From Reutealis trisperma (Eukaryota > Streptophyta > Magnoliopsida > Malpighiales > Euphorbiaceae): 64,000 bases of DNA. The notes beneath the pieces are model-generated. The model was given only the letters and a program-made list of their open reading frames with translations, was not told the origin of the DNA and did no database searches. The stretch covers positions 124,001-188,000 of the forward strand of contig CANTUT010000949.1 of the NCBI GenBank assembly GCA_947687605.1, given 5' to 3'. This document shows positions 34,918 through 47,002 of this stretch, piece after piece. Position 1 is the first letter of the stretch. Each line of letters starts with the position of its first letter. The position numbers were made by a program, and so were the translations under genes.

Positions 34918-35279
34918 CAATGAGTGGGATTCATAAATATAAGCTTCAAATACAAATATGAATTTTGGTTTATTGATACTCCAAATCTCAATGATCACGA
35001 CTCGTATAATTGGATTATGATATTATAAGGTAATATGAGTTTGCAAGAATGATACCTTACAAGTTAATTACCATTGAGTCCAATTCCATATGTACCTTAA
35101 AATATTTTTTATATTTTCAAGACCCAATACTTGGGGTTTTTATTAATTTAAGTATTTTTTATAAAATATTTTTCAATTTAGATTGTTTTTATTTAAAATT
35201 TCCAATTTAGATTAATTGTAAAAATATTTTCAAGTTTAAGTTACTTTTGAGAAAGGAAAATTATTATCCGCTGGTCAAT

Positions 35280-35351
35280 GAAGCAGGTTGCCCAAGTCGC
35301 TGGTCAAAGGAGGAGCCTGGAACAGACTGCTCCTTATAGCAGTAGCCATAC

Positions 35352-35391
<40 letters not shown>

Positions 35392-35778
35392 AATTCTTAA
35401 TCTTTAAATTCTTCAATTTACTTCTTCCTCTCACCATTTGAGCTCATCTCTCAACTTCATTTTCTTTTTTTTCCTCTCCACTCACCCAGCCTCCATACAC
35501 GGTTCTTCCATTTTTTTTTTCAAAAATCATTAAATAATTTGCTAAAAAAAATTTGGTGGAGCTAATTTCACTTAAAATTAAGTAATTTTATATTATTATG
35601 TTATTAGTTTTTGTATGATTGTATTTTATTAATATGTTATTTTTTTAAATTTCAAATGTTAAATTTTTTTATTAATATGTTGAAATGTTTAAAATAAAAA
35701 TATGTAAAATAATAGTAGTAATGATAATAATATAATTTTCCTAACAACATAATACATATGAATTTGACATATTTTGTA

Positions 35779-35818
<40 letters not shown>

Positions 35819-37445
35819 TGTAATAATATAGTTTACTAGCTATTATATTCAGTATTATTTTTAAGAAGTAATTTAGTTTGCTTATATTTTATTACTTATT
35901 TATTTATTACTCTATTAACAAATTTAATCTTCCATTTTCATGATAAAAACCAAATTTATTTGCCAATTGTGAAAAATTTTGTTGGAAATTAAGGTTAGTT
36001 TTGTTAATGAATTTTATTAGTATGTTAATTCCATTTAGTTAAGTATGTTTATAATTTTTCATGTTAATATTTTTCTTGAACCAAATGATATTAAATATGT
36101 TGTTAATAATTAATTATAGAACATGTATAATAATTTGCATATTTTCATTACATTACTATTATTTTTGGTGAAAATATTTATATATAATTCTTATATGATA
36201 TTAATTCATAGCTACGATAAAATGTTATTATTATTTTTTAATATTAAGTTAAAAGGTTGTTTAATATTATTATTATTAATATTATAACCTAAAAAGTTTT
36301 AAATGAAAAAAAATTGTCAATAATAATAATAATAATAATAATAATGTACTTTTGTAGTTAATAAATATTTTCTTAATATTTTATTTGTATAATAATGAAA
36401 GTATGTTATTAAGTTATTTGGTTTTTTTTATTAATTGATAATAACTTGTAAATAATTTGTTTAGTTTTTTAAAGTTTATAGTAATAAGGAAAATAATAAG
36501 GATAATATTATTCGTTATAAGTAATAGAATTTCACTTAAACCACAGTAATTAATAATTATATCTTATTAATAATAATAAAATGATGTTGATTTATTATTA
36601 TTATTGCATTAAAAATAACTATATTTCAAGTCCATTAATATTGATATTTACTTTTATATTTATGAAATATCACCAATAAAAAAATATTTTTTTAAAAAAA
36701 TTTAGTATCTAAAATTAAATTATGAAATTATATATAAGATTTATTATCATTATATTGTATTTAGTAAACATAAAAAATATATTATTTTATATCATAAAAA
36801 TTAACATAACAACAATAAATTAAGCACTATTAATAACACTCAATAGTAAGTAATTAAGAACAACTAATAGTATTTAATAATAAATAATATTATTTGATAC
36901 AAAACATGATTATTAACATTTATTATTTTTTGTTTGCACATTTTTAAATAGTCATAATTTAGAAATTTTGTTTAAGGAGACTGAATTTTAAATGTAAGCT
37001 ATTTGTGACTCCTTCAGCCTTTTATGGAAACTTCTATCCAGAAATTTTGTCTAAAGAGACTGAATTTTAAGTGGGATCTAACAGTAATCCATACAACCTT
37101 TCCTAGGAATTATCTAAAATGATGCTATTTAGACAGTGAAGTTCTAATAAATTGTGGCTATACCATAACAAGAATGAAAAAATAATATTAATAAGAATAA
37201 ATAATATTTTAAAATAATAACTAATAGTACTTTATACAAAAACACAATCATTAATAAGTATTAGCATTTTTTGCATATTGTAACTATCAAAGGATACTTA
37301 ATTTTAAGTGTGAGATATTTGTGATTTTTCTAGCTTTTCCTGAGAATTTCATTTTAACAAAATTATTATATGTCAATTATTGTTTTGGAATTAGTTTCAT
37401 TATAAAACTAAAATATGCCGTTCAACCAAATCACTAAAACCATGA
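35280..37445. other. MULE 5' subterminal region
   Basis: About 2.2 kb without genes: an (AT)n run at 35353-35389, (TTA)n at about 35780-35816, (AAT)n at 36320-36345, and otherwise AT-rich DNA. A diverged direct repeat with AGAAATTTTGT-TAA-GAGACTGAATTTTAA occurs at about 36961-36990 and 37041-37070, with a third partial copy near 37290. Confidence 0.55.
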
Positions 37446-37449
37446 GACC

Positions 37450-38182
37450 TGTTCTGTTTCTTTAAATTTTCTAGGGCGGTAATATTACTTATTCTCAAAT
37501 TGGTGCCTGTTATGCAAATGGGCATTTCCAAATTATTAGCCTTGATGAAGAGTTAAATATGGAAGTCCTATTATATAAGACAAAAACTGCATTGAACTTT
37601 AATAACAATGCAATTATCAATAAAATCATATATAGAACTCCAATATTTAATCCTGTTGGAGGCTTGATATTTTCTACACTAGAAATTTAGAAAAATTCTG
37701 ATGTGGCAAAGATGTTGGAGATTTTTAGTCAATTTTCAAGCTTGTATTTAATCGAGTTTTTTGTTAAATTTAGTGAGGATGAGTATACCACACAACTATA
37801 AGGAGAAATAAAGCCATCTACTCATTAAAATTTTTGGACAGGTAGGTCTAATCAAGGTAGGGAGGATGAAATTGAAGAGATGGATGATAATGATGGCATA
37901 GGTGGTGTAGAGGAGGACGATGATGAATTAGAGGAGGAGGATAATGAAGTAGAGGAGGAGGAAGATGAATGTGGTAATGATACTAAAAGTAGTGATGATG
38001 AGGAACAATTTCATGGTGCTAGTAATGAAAATGACGATAATGATTGGATGAGTTCTCATGATAAGGTTGAAAGTAGTTTGCACAAAGTTGTGAATGTTTG
38101 TGAAACTACTTTCATGACTACAAGCATCGATCCAAGTGAATCGAATCAACAACCAACAGAAGTAGTGTTTTATGGGACCCTT
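37450..38182 (+). pseudogene. MULE transposase N-terminal region, with stops
   Basis: From about 37540 the reading NFNNNAIINKIIYRTPIF ... GGLIFSTLE, a stop, then SDVAKMLEIFSQFSSLYLIE matches the N-terminal region of plant MuDR-type transposases in style. An acidic linker of Glu/Asp runs follows (37880-38040; EEDDDELEEEDNEVEEEEDE), then a Ser/Thr-rich stretch. Near 38170 a single-base shift moves the frame: DPSKEFCNG continues in the frame of the next segment. Function in an intact element: DNA binding and assembly of the transposase. Confidence 0.65.
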
Positions 38183-38202
38183 CAAAAGAGTTCTGTAATG
38201 GA

Positions 38203-39051
38203 ATGATATTTGATTCTATGGATGCCATAAAAGCAATAGCAAAAATCTATTCAATGAGAGTACGACGTGAGTTTCAAAGTTTAGATATAAAAGAAAATTT
38301 TGTTGTACTAATATGCAATAGTCAGAGTGAACGCCCATGGAGATTGCATTCTACTGCAAAGAAGTCTAGTTTTTTCTGGGAGATTACCAAATGTAATGGT
38401 CCTCACACGTGTAGTACACCTACAGAATCACAAGATCACAAAAATTGCAACTTAGTCTTAATATCAGGATACATTCAGGGTATGTTGATAGAGCAACCTA
38501 GTATCAAGGTGAAGACTTTAATTGCAAATATGCATGATCGTTTTGGCATCCAAGCTACCTATAAGAAAGTGTGGCTAATGAAGCAGAAAGCAATGGCCAA
38601 TATTTATGGGGACTGGGATGATTCATATAAACAACTTGGTAAATTCATGCATGCTGCTATCTCCATAAATATAGGTTCATTGCTGGATATTGATACTGAG
38701 GATCATGTAGTGAATAATAGATTTGTTCCTGGTGTTCAACAATTCAAAAGAATGTTCTGCGCATACAAACCCTATATTGAAGGCTTTAAATTTTGCAAGC
38801 CTACTTTATTTATTGATAGAACATTCTTATATGGTAAATATACGAGTTTATTATTGACTGCTAAAGCTATGGATGGTAATAATGCAATTTTGGCTATTGT
38901 GTTTGCATTAGTTGAAAAAGAAAGCAAGGATAATTGGGGTTACTTTATGAAAAATGTAAAGTTATTTGTATGTCCCAATAGGAGCGATGTCTGTGTCATT
39001 TTAGACAGACACATTAGTATAAAACATGCAATAGATCAATCCCTATAGTGT
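38203..39051 (+). pseudogene. MULE transposase, zinc-binding and catalytic core
   Basis: A 281-codon open stretch. It starts with MIFDSMDAIKAIAKIYSMRV and an N-terminal DNA-binding part (LICNSQSERPWRLHSTAKKS, CNGPHTCSTPTES), continues with WLMKQKAMANIYGDWDDSY, then the DDE core: CKPTLFIDRTFLYGKYTSLL holds the first catalytic Asp, and CVILDRHISIKHAI the second. It ends at TAG (39046-39048). In a working element this enzyme cuts at the terminal repeats and inserts the element in the nucleus. It is in the same orientation as the element and centrally placed. Confidence 0.88.
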
Positions 39052-39648
39052 CACAATCCACATAGGTATTGCATACGACACATTGCAAACAACTATAATA
39101 CCACATTCAAAATTCCTCCTATGAAGAAACTAGTGGAACAAATAGGTATGTGACTTAGCATTTGAAAATACTATGATCACTTATGTAATTTATTACTTTT
39201 TACTAATTAGTAAGTAACACCAATAATCATATGTGTCATATGGGTCTTAAGCCAGAAATCTAAAAATTCAATAAGAACATGAGAAAAATTGAAGCAAGGC
39301 ATAAAGATACCTACGATTGGCTTAAAAAAAAATACCTAAGAGCAAATGGGCATTTGCACATGATGGTGGACGTCGACATGATGTCATGACAATGAATTAT
39401 GCTGAATCGATAAATTCATCGTTCAAGGAATTAAGAGCAATGCCCGTTACTACAATAATGCATAGGTTATTTTTGAAATTAGTTGATAAATTTGAACAAC
39501 AATGGTCAATTTATCTTGCTCAACTTGCAGAAAATTATGTTTACACAACTTTTTGCACTAAGCCACTAAAACACCAAATTGATAAGGCCAATGGCCATCA
39601 AGTGAAATTGTTTAATAGAAGTACAGGTGTGTTCTATATATTGACTGC
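39052..39648 (+). pseudogene. MULE transposase, middle part up to the LTR insertion
   Basis: After the stop at 39048 the same protein continues as HNPHRYCIRHIANNYN, shifts frame, then runs in the frame 39386-39685: MTMNYAESINSSFKELRAMP, PVTTIMHRLFLKLVDKFEQQ. The motif N-AES-NS-LKE-R-LPI is standard for this part of MULE transposases. The frame is cut at 39648 by the family A LTR, and the apparent frame end at 39685 lies in the LTR. Confidence 0.8.
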
Positions 39649-41204
39649 TGTGAGGTCTCGCTCGAGTACTGGTCTGATTTGCTGAGGAATCGAAATGCTC
39701 TTTGGAAGAAACTCCATGATTGGAACTCGCTATGAGTTCAGAAAATTGATTTGTGCGATTTGTTATTGTGAAAGGGAGTCGGCACTTTAATTTACTTGTT
39801 TTAATTGGAAAAATTAAAGAAAACCCAAAATGATTGACTCTAAAAAATATCTGATTTATCCCAATGAAAAATGCACTAATCCGCGAGTGACCAAAGAGAG
39901 TTCGGGGATCAGGTTTTGGTAATTACTCAAGTAAGAAAATATAATTTTCTTTAGTTTGGCTAAAAGTGCAAAATAACTCTTAAAAAAGGATTTTTGTATA
40001 TACATGAACAAGAATATAATGATGCATGAAACAGATACATATGATAAGATGTAATGACAATTATAGATAAATAAGTAAAATAAATCTTACTCAATTATTA
40101 CAAGATCAAAATGAATAAAATAAGAGGATCTTTCCTCTAACCCTTATAGGTACTAGGAAAAGCATACATTCCTCAACCAAGTTAGCACATAATCAGAAAT
40201 AAAAGATTAATATAAATAAATCAAAGTAAAGGGAAAAAATGTTAATAAAAAGATTTTGGAGTTGATGCCTTTCAGAATGGCAGCCTATGTATCCCATCAA
40301 ATAGAAATCAAACTCCACGCAGTTCTTCCTTCTTGAGAAGGAGGGGTTCTGGGAAAAGTGTTGGTTTGTTTATTAATTTAATTCTTATTCTTAAATTAAT
40401 AAATTTTAGATCTTTTCTATTTTAGACCTAAAGAGAATTCTAGATCTGAGTTTAGAATTTTGAAAATAGAAAGAAGATTATACCTTTGCCTTCCTTAATT
40501 TTTGGATGAACGGGGTGAGCTTAACTCCGGATCTAAATTCCACTTTGGATTTAGGACCTTGAAGTTGAACCTTAATAGCAAAAGGTTAGCAAAATAGCGT
40601 AATGAATGTAAATTAAAAAGAAATTGAAATAACAACTTTTGCATCAAATTTCAAGCAGAACTTAAGCATAATAAGTAGAGCAATATAGGAGGATTTCTAC
40701 CTTGGAATTCCCCCCCCCAAATGAGCTGGAAGGAGGCTTTATTTATAGAGCTGGTGAAGGAGGTGCCGGTGGTACCGGCAGCACAAGCGGCACCAATAGC
40801 TTGCCGGCCAGTTGGGTGGCACAATGGGCATGCCGCCCATACTGCCGGCACTGATTTCATGCCACCTATGGGGTAGCATGTCCGGAATGCCGCTCAAAGA
40901 AGTGGTATGCTGCATGCATGTTGACGGCTGGTTCGATCCGTTTCCTACTTTTTCATCCGTTTCAGTTCCAATTCAAGCTCGGTTTGATTCTATGAGTTCG
41001 TGATTGAAAAACAATCGACTGGAGGTGAAAGATTTAGGAAATTTATTTTTCAATAGGGTGCTGCCTTGCACCCCACAAGGGGCGCTACCCCCTTTGACCC
41101 TTGCCTGTTAACCGGCTAGCGGGACCCTCGTATGTGTAGCGCACTATTCTTAGTAGGTGTCAAGCTGCAGCCGGATCATAAAGGTGCAAATTTGAGGGTT
41201 CACA
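39649..41204 (-). repeat. Family A solo LTR inside the MULE transposase gene
   Basis: Begins TGTGAGGTCTCGC and ends GGGTTCACA on +, i.e. reverse-oriented. Flanks ACTGC (39644-39648) and ACTAC (41205-41209) match 4 of 5. The TATA box on the minus strand is TATAAATA (40747-40740), with the GC-rich block at 40755-40935. There is no internal element sequence. On both sides the transposase reading resumes without loss, which dates the solo LTR after the MULE. Confidence 0.9.
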
Positions 41205-41870
41205 ACTACGAGAAATCATGCTACTAGCAAGGGAGGGCATACTCAATTGGTCAATCTTCTAGATTGAACATGCATATGTAGGAAGTTTAAACAAAGAAAA
41301 ATACCATGTTCACATGCAACTGCAGCTTGTATGGTTTACAAATTGGATTATCGGAGTTATATTGCACCATACTATGCAATAAAAAATATACTAAAGTGTT
41401 GGTCTGCTGAATTCATACCACTAGGTGATCAAGAGTATTAGTTGAAGTGGAATGAGCTACCCATGGTGCCAAATCCAAAATTGAAGCAGAAAAAGGTCAA
41501 TTGAAATCACATCGGATTGAGAACGAGATGGATTTGAAAATTTTTAGAGCATTTACACCATGGGCTCCACCTACTATGCCTCTGATGCCACAAACACAAT
41601 TTTTTGCTTTCCAGTTTCCTCAAACCCCATTTAATATGATGTTACCACTAGTTTATCAGTCCTTTCAAGACTCTAGCTTTCCATCAGGGGCTCATTTCCT
41701 AGGATATAGTTCAATGCCACAATAATTTAATGGCTAGGATTTCTCCCAACATACATATGATCCTGGTAGTTCTAGTGGTGTTACTCCTGCTAATGATCAA
41801 GGTGATGATCATAGTGATGGTGAACCTGTTGGTGAGACTGATGAAGATCAACAAATACAACAGTCATAAT
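41205..41870 (+). pseudogene. MULE transposase C-terminus with SWIM zinc finger
   Basis: The reading resumes after the LTR. CICRKFKQRKIPCSHATAAC (about 41264-41323) is a SWIM-type zinc finger (CxC...CxH), followed by YRSYIAPYYAIKNILKCWSA, the usual C-terminal segment. A stop at about 41440 precedes a Met/Pro-rich part (41501-41725) and an acidic tail. SWIM fingers bind DNA in MULE transposases. Stops show that the copy is dead. Confidence 0.82.
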
Positions 41871-41889
41871 TCATTAAGATGAACACTGC

Positions 41890-42570
41890 ATGTAGAAATT
41901 CTAGACGACAAATGGGTTTTCGTTCAAATATTAGAAGAAACAAGAACTGCGGTATTAGTACTTGAATTTTCATTATTGTACTTAAATATATGATTACTAA
42001 TTTTTTTCTTAAATTATTTTATTTCATTTGGAACGTATACGTAGTATTTTAATATAATTCTTATCATTTTAAAATTTTATTACTATTTTAAATGATTAAT
42101 ATAATAAAATTAAATTATTATTTTAAATATCATTAACATAAATTAAACATAATCAATAATTATCATTTATATAACATAATAAATTAATTATAATTTTATA
42201 ATATATAATAATTAATAGTGTAATTAAAATATTAGAAATTTATTATATATAATAAATATAAAATATTATTCATAATAATTATCATAAATTAAATAAATGA
42301 AGTCATAAAATAAAGAAAATAAAATTAAAAAATTCATTTAAAAAAAAAGAAAATCCAGAGTAAAAAGGAAAAAAAATCAAAAATCCGTGAGAAAAAAATG
42401 CACTGTTAATTAATAGTGTAGTTGTCAACAGCGGGCAAAGTGCTGGCCACTGGTAGCAGCAATGGCTAGGCATCTAGATGCTATTCCTAATAGCGGTCAG
42501 AGCCAGGCCGCTGGTGGGCTTAGGCATCTGGCTGCTATTCCTAATAGCGGCTAGGAACCAGCGGCTAGAC
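41890..42570. other. MULE 3' subterminal region
   Basis: AT-rich non-coding DNA to about 42410, then a GC-richer part (42425-42570) with two diverged copies of AGGCATCT-G(A/C)TGCTATTCCTAATAGCGG, before the right inverted repeat. Confidence 0.55.
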
Positions 42571-42724
42571 CCTAACCTTCCACCTCATCAAAATTCAACC
42601 TAAACCGGAAAATAGTTTTAAAAACAACTTAAAATGGGAATTATTTTAAAAAATAACCTAAAATGAGAATTATTTTATAAAAAAAACCTAAAATGGTAAA
42701 AAGCCCCCAATACTTATAGACCTT

Positions 42725-42728
<4 letters not shown>

Positions 42729-42816
<88 letters not shown>
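42729..42816. repeat. (AT)n microsatellite next to the MULE
   Basis: AT dinucleotide run of nearly 90 bp, beginning 14 bp after the MULE's target duplication. Confidence 0.9.
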
Positions 42817-42818
<2 letters not shown>

Positions 42819-42819
42819 G

Positions 42820-43280
42820 TATCCTTAACAGATTTGATGGAAAAATTTGATAAAATTTCAACTTATGTTTTAACGTGTGTATTTTGAATGTCGGTAAAAT
42901 TTATTAGGAATATGTCTATTTTTTCTAGGGTAAACGCAGTAATATTATTTTTTATCCTTGTACGTTATTTTTATTCAGATGCATGTATTCTCATTCAATC
43001 TATTTTAGATCAAACATTACATTGAATAAAACAAGAGAATTATCTAATTTTGTCTTGTTTTATCCCATCAAATTCCATTTGTTTCGTTGTATGTAGTAAA
43101 TGCACCTTGATGTAACTAAATGTAATCCCTGATAGCTAACTAGCATCTGTCAAGATTGATCAGTTCTAACCTGGCATGGAGTTACGCTACATGGAAGTAG
43201 ACCAGGTTTGGGCCTCTCTTAAAAGGCCTATATATTTTGATGGGAGAACAGCAACAGCAACAATTTTACTCTATTCATTG
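42820..43280. other. Non-coding stretch
   Basis: No gene or repeat structure that I can support. A small GC-richer part (43140-43230) includes AAAAGGCCTATATATTTTG, a possible TATA region on +, but no gene follows it. Confidence 0.35.
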
Positions 43281-43283
43281 TGC

Positions 43284-43502
43284 TCAGTTCGGCTTACCTT
43301 GTCCTCGCGGTAAAAAATCGTGTCCTTGTTGAGGCTCGGCTGTAGACATTTGCAAATTAACCAGACAAATCTCACAAGAAGTATCACCAAACCAAGCCAT
43401 AATCAAATGTATCTCACCCTTAATAGTTAAATTCCTCGCTAATTCTAGGAAAAGATCATGACCATTATTACAATCCCCAAATATCTCGCCACTTGAAGCC
43501 AT
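43284..43502 (-). CDS. Unrecognised 72-codon ORF
   Basis: Starts with ATG at 43502 (MASSGEIFGDCNNGHDLFLE) and ends QGKPN. Composition is ordinary for coding sequence in a very AT-rich neighbourhood, and it has a Cys-x2-Cys (SCEICLVNL). I do not recognise a domain. It could be a fragment of a larger gene, an exon, or chance. No partner exon was found nearby. Confidence 0.25.
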   Translation of the reverse strand: MASSGEIFGDCNNGHDLFLELARNLTIKGEIHLIMAWFGDTSCEICLVNLQMSTAEPQQGHDFLPRGQGKPN

Positions 43503-44220
43503 GATTTTTTACATTAACTGCTTCTAAAATGGCAAATTATATTTTGAACTCTGATCCATATTGCATTATGGTTCAAGAATATAAGTTAAATATTAATATA
43601 TAACAAAAATATATAAAAGACTAATGGTGTATTTAATTAATGGATTAACTTGTGAACTGATTAGTGTAAGTTTAATTCTTAGACTTTTTTTTAGTTATTA
43701 TGTGTTTTTTCTTTTTTATTTGTTTGTAATATTTTGCAATTAAAATTATGGTTATTTTATTTTATCTCTTTAAGAAAAAAAATTATATTAATAGTTGAGT
43801 TTTTTTATTTGTTTTTTAAATTAAGTACTAATTATTTTTTCATTTTTTATTTGTTTAAATATGTAAAATTGAATCAATTAATTAACTATATAAATTATTT
43901 TTGTTTCTCCCATCTAATAATTGTTGAAATTTTAATTAGATATATTTAAATAATTTTAATTAAAATAATTATTATAAATATTTAATAACTCAAGTTATAA
44001 AATAATTTATTTTTAAGAATAAAATTTTATTTTTAAATATAAAATATATGTTCATTGCTTATAAAGTATATGTTTATTATTTATAAAGTGTATGTTTATT
44101 ACTTATAAAGTTTATGTTTATTACTTATAAAGTGTGTATTCATATATTATTTCATCTTTTTTTTTCTTTCATTATTTGACTTTTTTAAGAGTCTCAAACA
44201 TTCCAAAAAACTATAAATAG
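43503..44220. repeat. AT-rich stretch with a short tandem repeat
   Basis: Non-coding. A tandem array of four to five units of about 23 bp (TTATTACTTATAAAGTGTATG-like) lies at 44046-44140. Confidence 0.6.
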
Positions 44221-44376
44221 ATAATGAAATTTTTTAAATTAAAGATGATTTTTTTTATTTTTTTATTTGTTTCAATACTTAGAATTGAATTAATTAATGA
44301 AATATATAATTTAATATTGACACTAATTCTACTGAGTCTGATTATACTAAATCAGTTCAACAACAACAAATTTAAG

Positions 44377-45330
44377 AAGAAATTGATTCTGAGAAACCAA
44401 TTCATCAAGCAAAACAAAAATTTGATTATGAGGTCCAAGGAAAAGGTGATTTTGATAATGCTGAAGAGGAACCAATTCAGCAAGTAAAACCAAAGAAGAA
44501 AATGTCATACTTACAAGAATGTCACCAACAACATTGTTCACATGATCAGTGAACTGTTAGTTAAACAATGAGAAGTAATTAAAAATATAGGATTTGAACC
44601 TCTCCTCAATATGAAACTGTCCGAATGCTATTCACATTTATGCAAGTTCTTAATTAACAACTTTAACTATTGTAGGTGTACAGTAATGTTAGAAAAAGAA
44701 GAGTTTAAATTAATTGAGAAGGATGTGCATTGCACTTTAGGGCTTCCAAGAGGAGAAAAAGATGTAATTGAGGGTTAAAAAAAAAAAAAAAAACAAAGAG
44801 TACATGAACCTATTGGCAAAATGGAGAGAAAGATGGGGCATAACTGTTGGCAGTCCAATAACAAAAAGAATGGTAGACCAAATTGTGAAAAGAGGAGACT
44901 ATTTTTGATGAATTTAAGATAGACTTTGTGATCTTTGTAGTTTCTAGTATTGTCAAAAGACACCAAAGCAGAAAATCAAATATTAAGATCTTGTATTCTT
45001 TCATGAATGTAAATGAAATAAAAAATCTAAATTGGTGCCAATATACAGTAACAAACTTAGCATAAGAAGTACAAGATTGGAAGGAAAAACCAAAAGGTTT
45101 CTTTGCTGGTTCTACTACTTTCCTATTGGTAATTGTTCTATAATTTAATCTCATTCATTCCATATATTTAGAATGTTCATTACTTAATATTTCAAGGTTC
45201 ATTATCTTTTGCTACCAGATTCATAATTATAAATCAATACTAAATTATTTGTTTTGTTTTTTTTTTTATTAATCAGCAACTAACTTTGTTACCTTGATCA
45301 AGTAGAGTTCAAAGTAAGGAGGTTGATTAA
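44377..45330 (+). pseudogene. Transposon-associated DUF1985/Ulp1-type protein remnant
   Basis: A readable frame at 44575-44778: VIKNIGFEPLLNMKLSECYS, then LCKFLINNF and LIEKDVHCTLGLPRGEKDVI. It is followed, after an A-run, by WRERWGITVGSP, FVIFVVSSIV and LNWCQYTVTNLA, then YLDQVEFK near 45290. This order is that of the N-terminal domain of plant proteins that also carry a Ulp1-type peptidase and ride on MULEs; I recall the domain as DUF1985-like. Several stops and frame changes. Upstream (44377-44534) is a short acidic/Gln-rich frame in a matching reading. Confidence 0.6.
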
Positions 45331-45369
45331 AAGATAGTTCCTAATAATATCATGCTGGATTGCTCAACA

Positions 45370-46240
45370 AGTTAAAGACAAAGTCAAAGAAGAACTGAAA
45401 GCAGAAGGTCTAAAAAAAGAAAGATTAGTAGAATGTTTGAAAGACCTAACACTAATAAAAGAAGAAGAAGAAGAAGAAGAAGAAGAAGAAGAAGAGCAGG
45501 ACAAAAATGATGATGTTTCAAAAGAGAAAGTTGAACCATCACAATCAGAAAATGTTAGAAAGGTAAATTTAGTTTTTATTCTATTTACATATTTAAAGTA
45601 ATTAGGTTCATAAGTTGTAAAATAAATATTCATCAAATTATATGCATAGGTTTATCACTTACTATTAGAATTCATAAACTATTATTACTTACAATCTTTT
45701 GCAAAAATGAAAACTTACAATAAAAAATTCATAATTATAAGAATCTATAGAAAAGGTTTCTGTAGTTCTCAAGAAGATGGCTAGCACTATCATAGAATAT
45801 GGAGAAGTAATGGCCAAAATTGGAAGACTAAATCCAGAAAGTGAATTGTTAAAGAAAATATTCAACTCTGTATCTGAGATATTCAGTAACATCTTGAGTT
45901 CTCAAACTGATGAACCAACTACCATGGATGTTAATGAAAAAACAACAACTGCAGATGAAGATGATGACTACTTCAATGATCCAAACTTTCTAAATATAGT
46001 GGCATAACTTAAAAAGGAATTAAATAAGACAATGAAAGCTACTGTAAAAAAACAGAATGATGTGCCTACTTTTTCATTAAGGGTCACTCCTAATGATGAA
46101 AATGAAGATCAGAGTCTACAAGAAAATTTAGAGATTCGAGTTTGAGACACCAATACTGAGAAAAACAAAGACAATGCTGCAGAATCAAAAGAAGATGAAC
46201 CTTAGACTGCACATGTAGAAATTGGACTAATTGGTGAAGA
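45370..46240 (+). pseudogene. Acidic C-terminal remnant of the same gene, with (GAA)n
   Basis: Lys/Glu-rich reading with a (GAA)n run (45459-45495) giving poly-Glu, an intron-like interval (45560-45770), then MASTIIEYGEVMAKIGRLNP (45777-46005; 76 codons) and an acidic, repetitive tail. A short frame at about 46755-46825 (RSRKKPIRKYKKLPMSLRSL) resembles the basic stretch that precedes the Ulp1 peptidase in these proteins; the peptidase itself is not present. Confidence 0.4.
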
Positions 46241-46911
46241 AGAAAAAAAATGAGAAAATATTTGATGAGTATGTTTCATAAATTTTTAATTTAATTATAA
46301 TTTATGTTCTAAACTTGTATTTTATTGCATTTGCTATCTATGTTTGTGAACTCATATTTCTGTTACAACTTGTTTCTCTAACATAATGAACTTGTATCAT
46401 GTTTTTTGAATTTGTATTTTAATTACAATATCTTGTTGAGTATATACATTTTAGTTTTGTTAATGGTGTTATTGATGAATCTAAATCAATAGTTTAGTTT
46501 CATGAGCCATAAAGTTTAGATTCATCATATAGAACTATAAGGTTTATTATCTTGCAATTATAGGTTCAACATATGTGAATTATACTTTTTGTTGTGCAGA
46601 CTCAATAAATATACCATGTAGGTTCACTAATAATACTTTTTAGGTTCATTACTTGCTCAATTACTATATTTTAAATGAATGAACGTGTAACTTTTCTTTT
46701 TTGTATTTTGCTTCATATTTGTTGTAGAATAATTACTGAATTTGATCTAAATCAGTAGATGTACGAAGTAGAAAAAAGCCTATAAGGAAGTACAAGAAGC
46801 TTCCTATGTCATTGAGATCTCTCTTTCAGAGTAAGTATGATGTTTAACTCAGTGACATTAGATGCAAAGATAGAATGATTTCAAAATATGTGTTCCTGGA
46901 AGAAGAACCAA

Positions 46912-46983
46912 AAGAGTGAGACTAACTCCTAATAGCTTCATTAAACCAAAATAGTGAGACTAACTCCTAATAGCTTCATTATT
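46912..46983. repeat. Two-copy tandem repeat
   Basis: TGAGACTAACTCCTAATAGC followed by TTCATTA occurs twice in succession, just left of the family A insertion. Confidence 0.75.
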
Positions 46984-47002
46984 GATTTCATGTAAATATA
47001 GC

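Larger units (their letters stand above)
35133..42706 (+). mobile_element. Mutator-like element (MULE), 7.6 kb, 9-bp target duplication
   Basis: The left end begins GGGGTTTTTATTAATTTAAG; the reverse complement of the right end begins GGGCTTTTTACCATTTTAGG. The inverted repeats extend for about 130-150 bp through blocks like TTTTTTATAAAATA and CAATTTAGATTGTTTTTA. Flanks are CCAATACTT at 35124-35132 and CCAATACTT at 42707-42715, a perfect 9-bp duplication (one extra C in common makes the border uncertain by 1 bp). Inside is a decayed MuDR-type transposase gene (about 37450-41870), interrupted by a family A solo LTR (39649-41204). Without that insert the element is about 6 kb. Confidence 0.9.

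Noticed and set aside
37928..38185. Minus-strand 85-codon frame
   Set aside because: Shadow of the acidic linker of the MULE transposase on the other strand.
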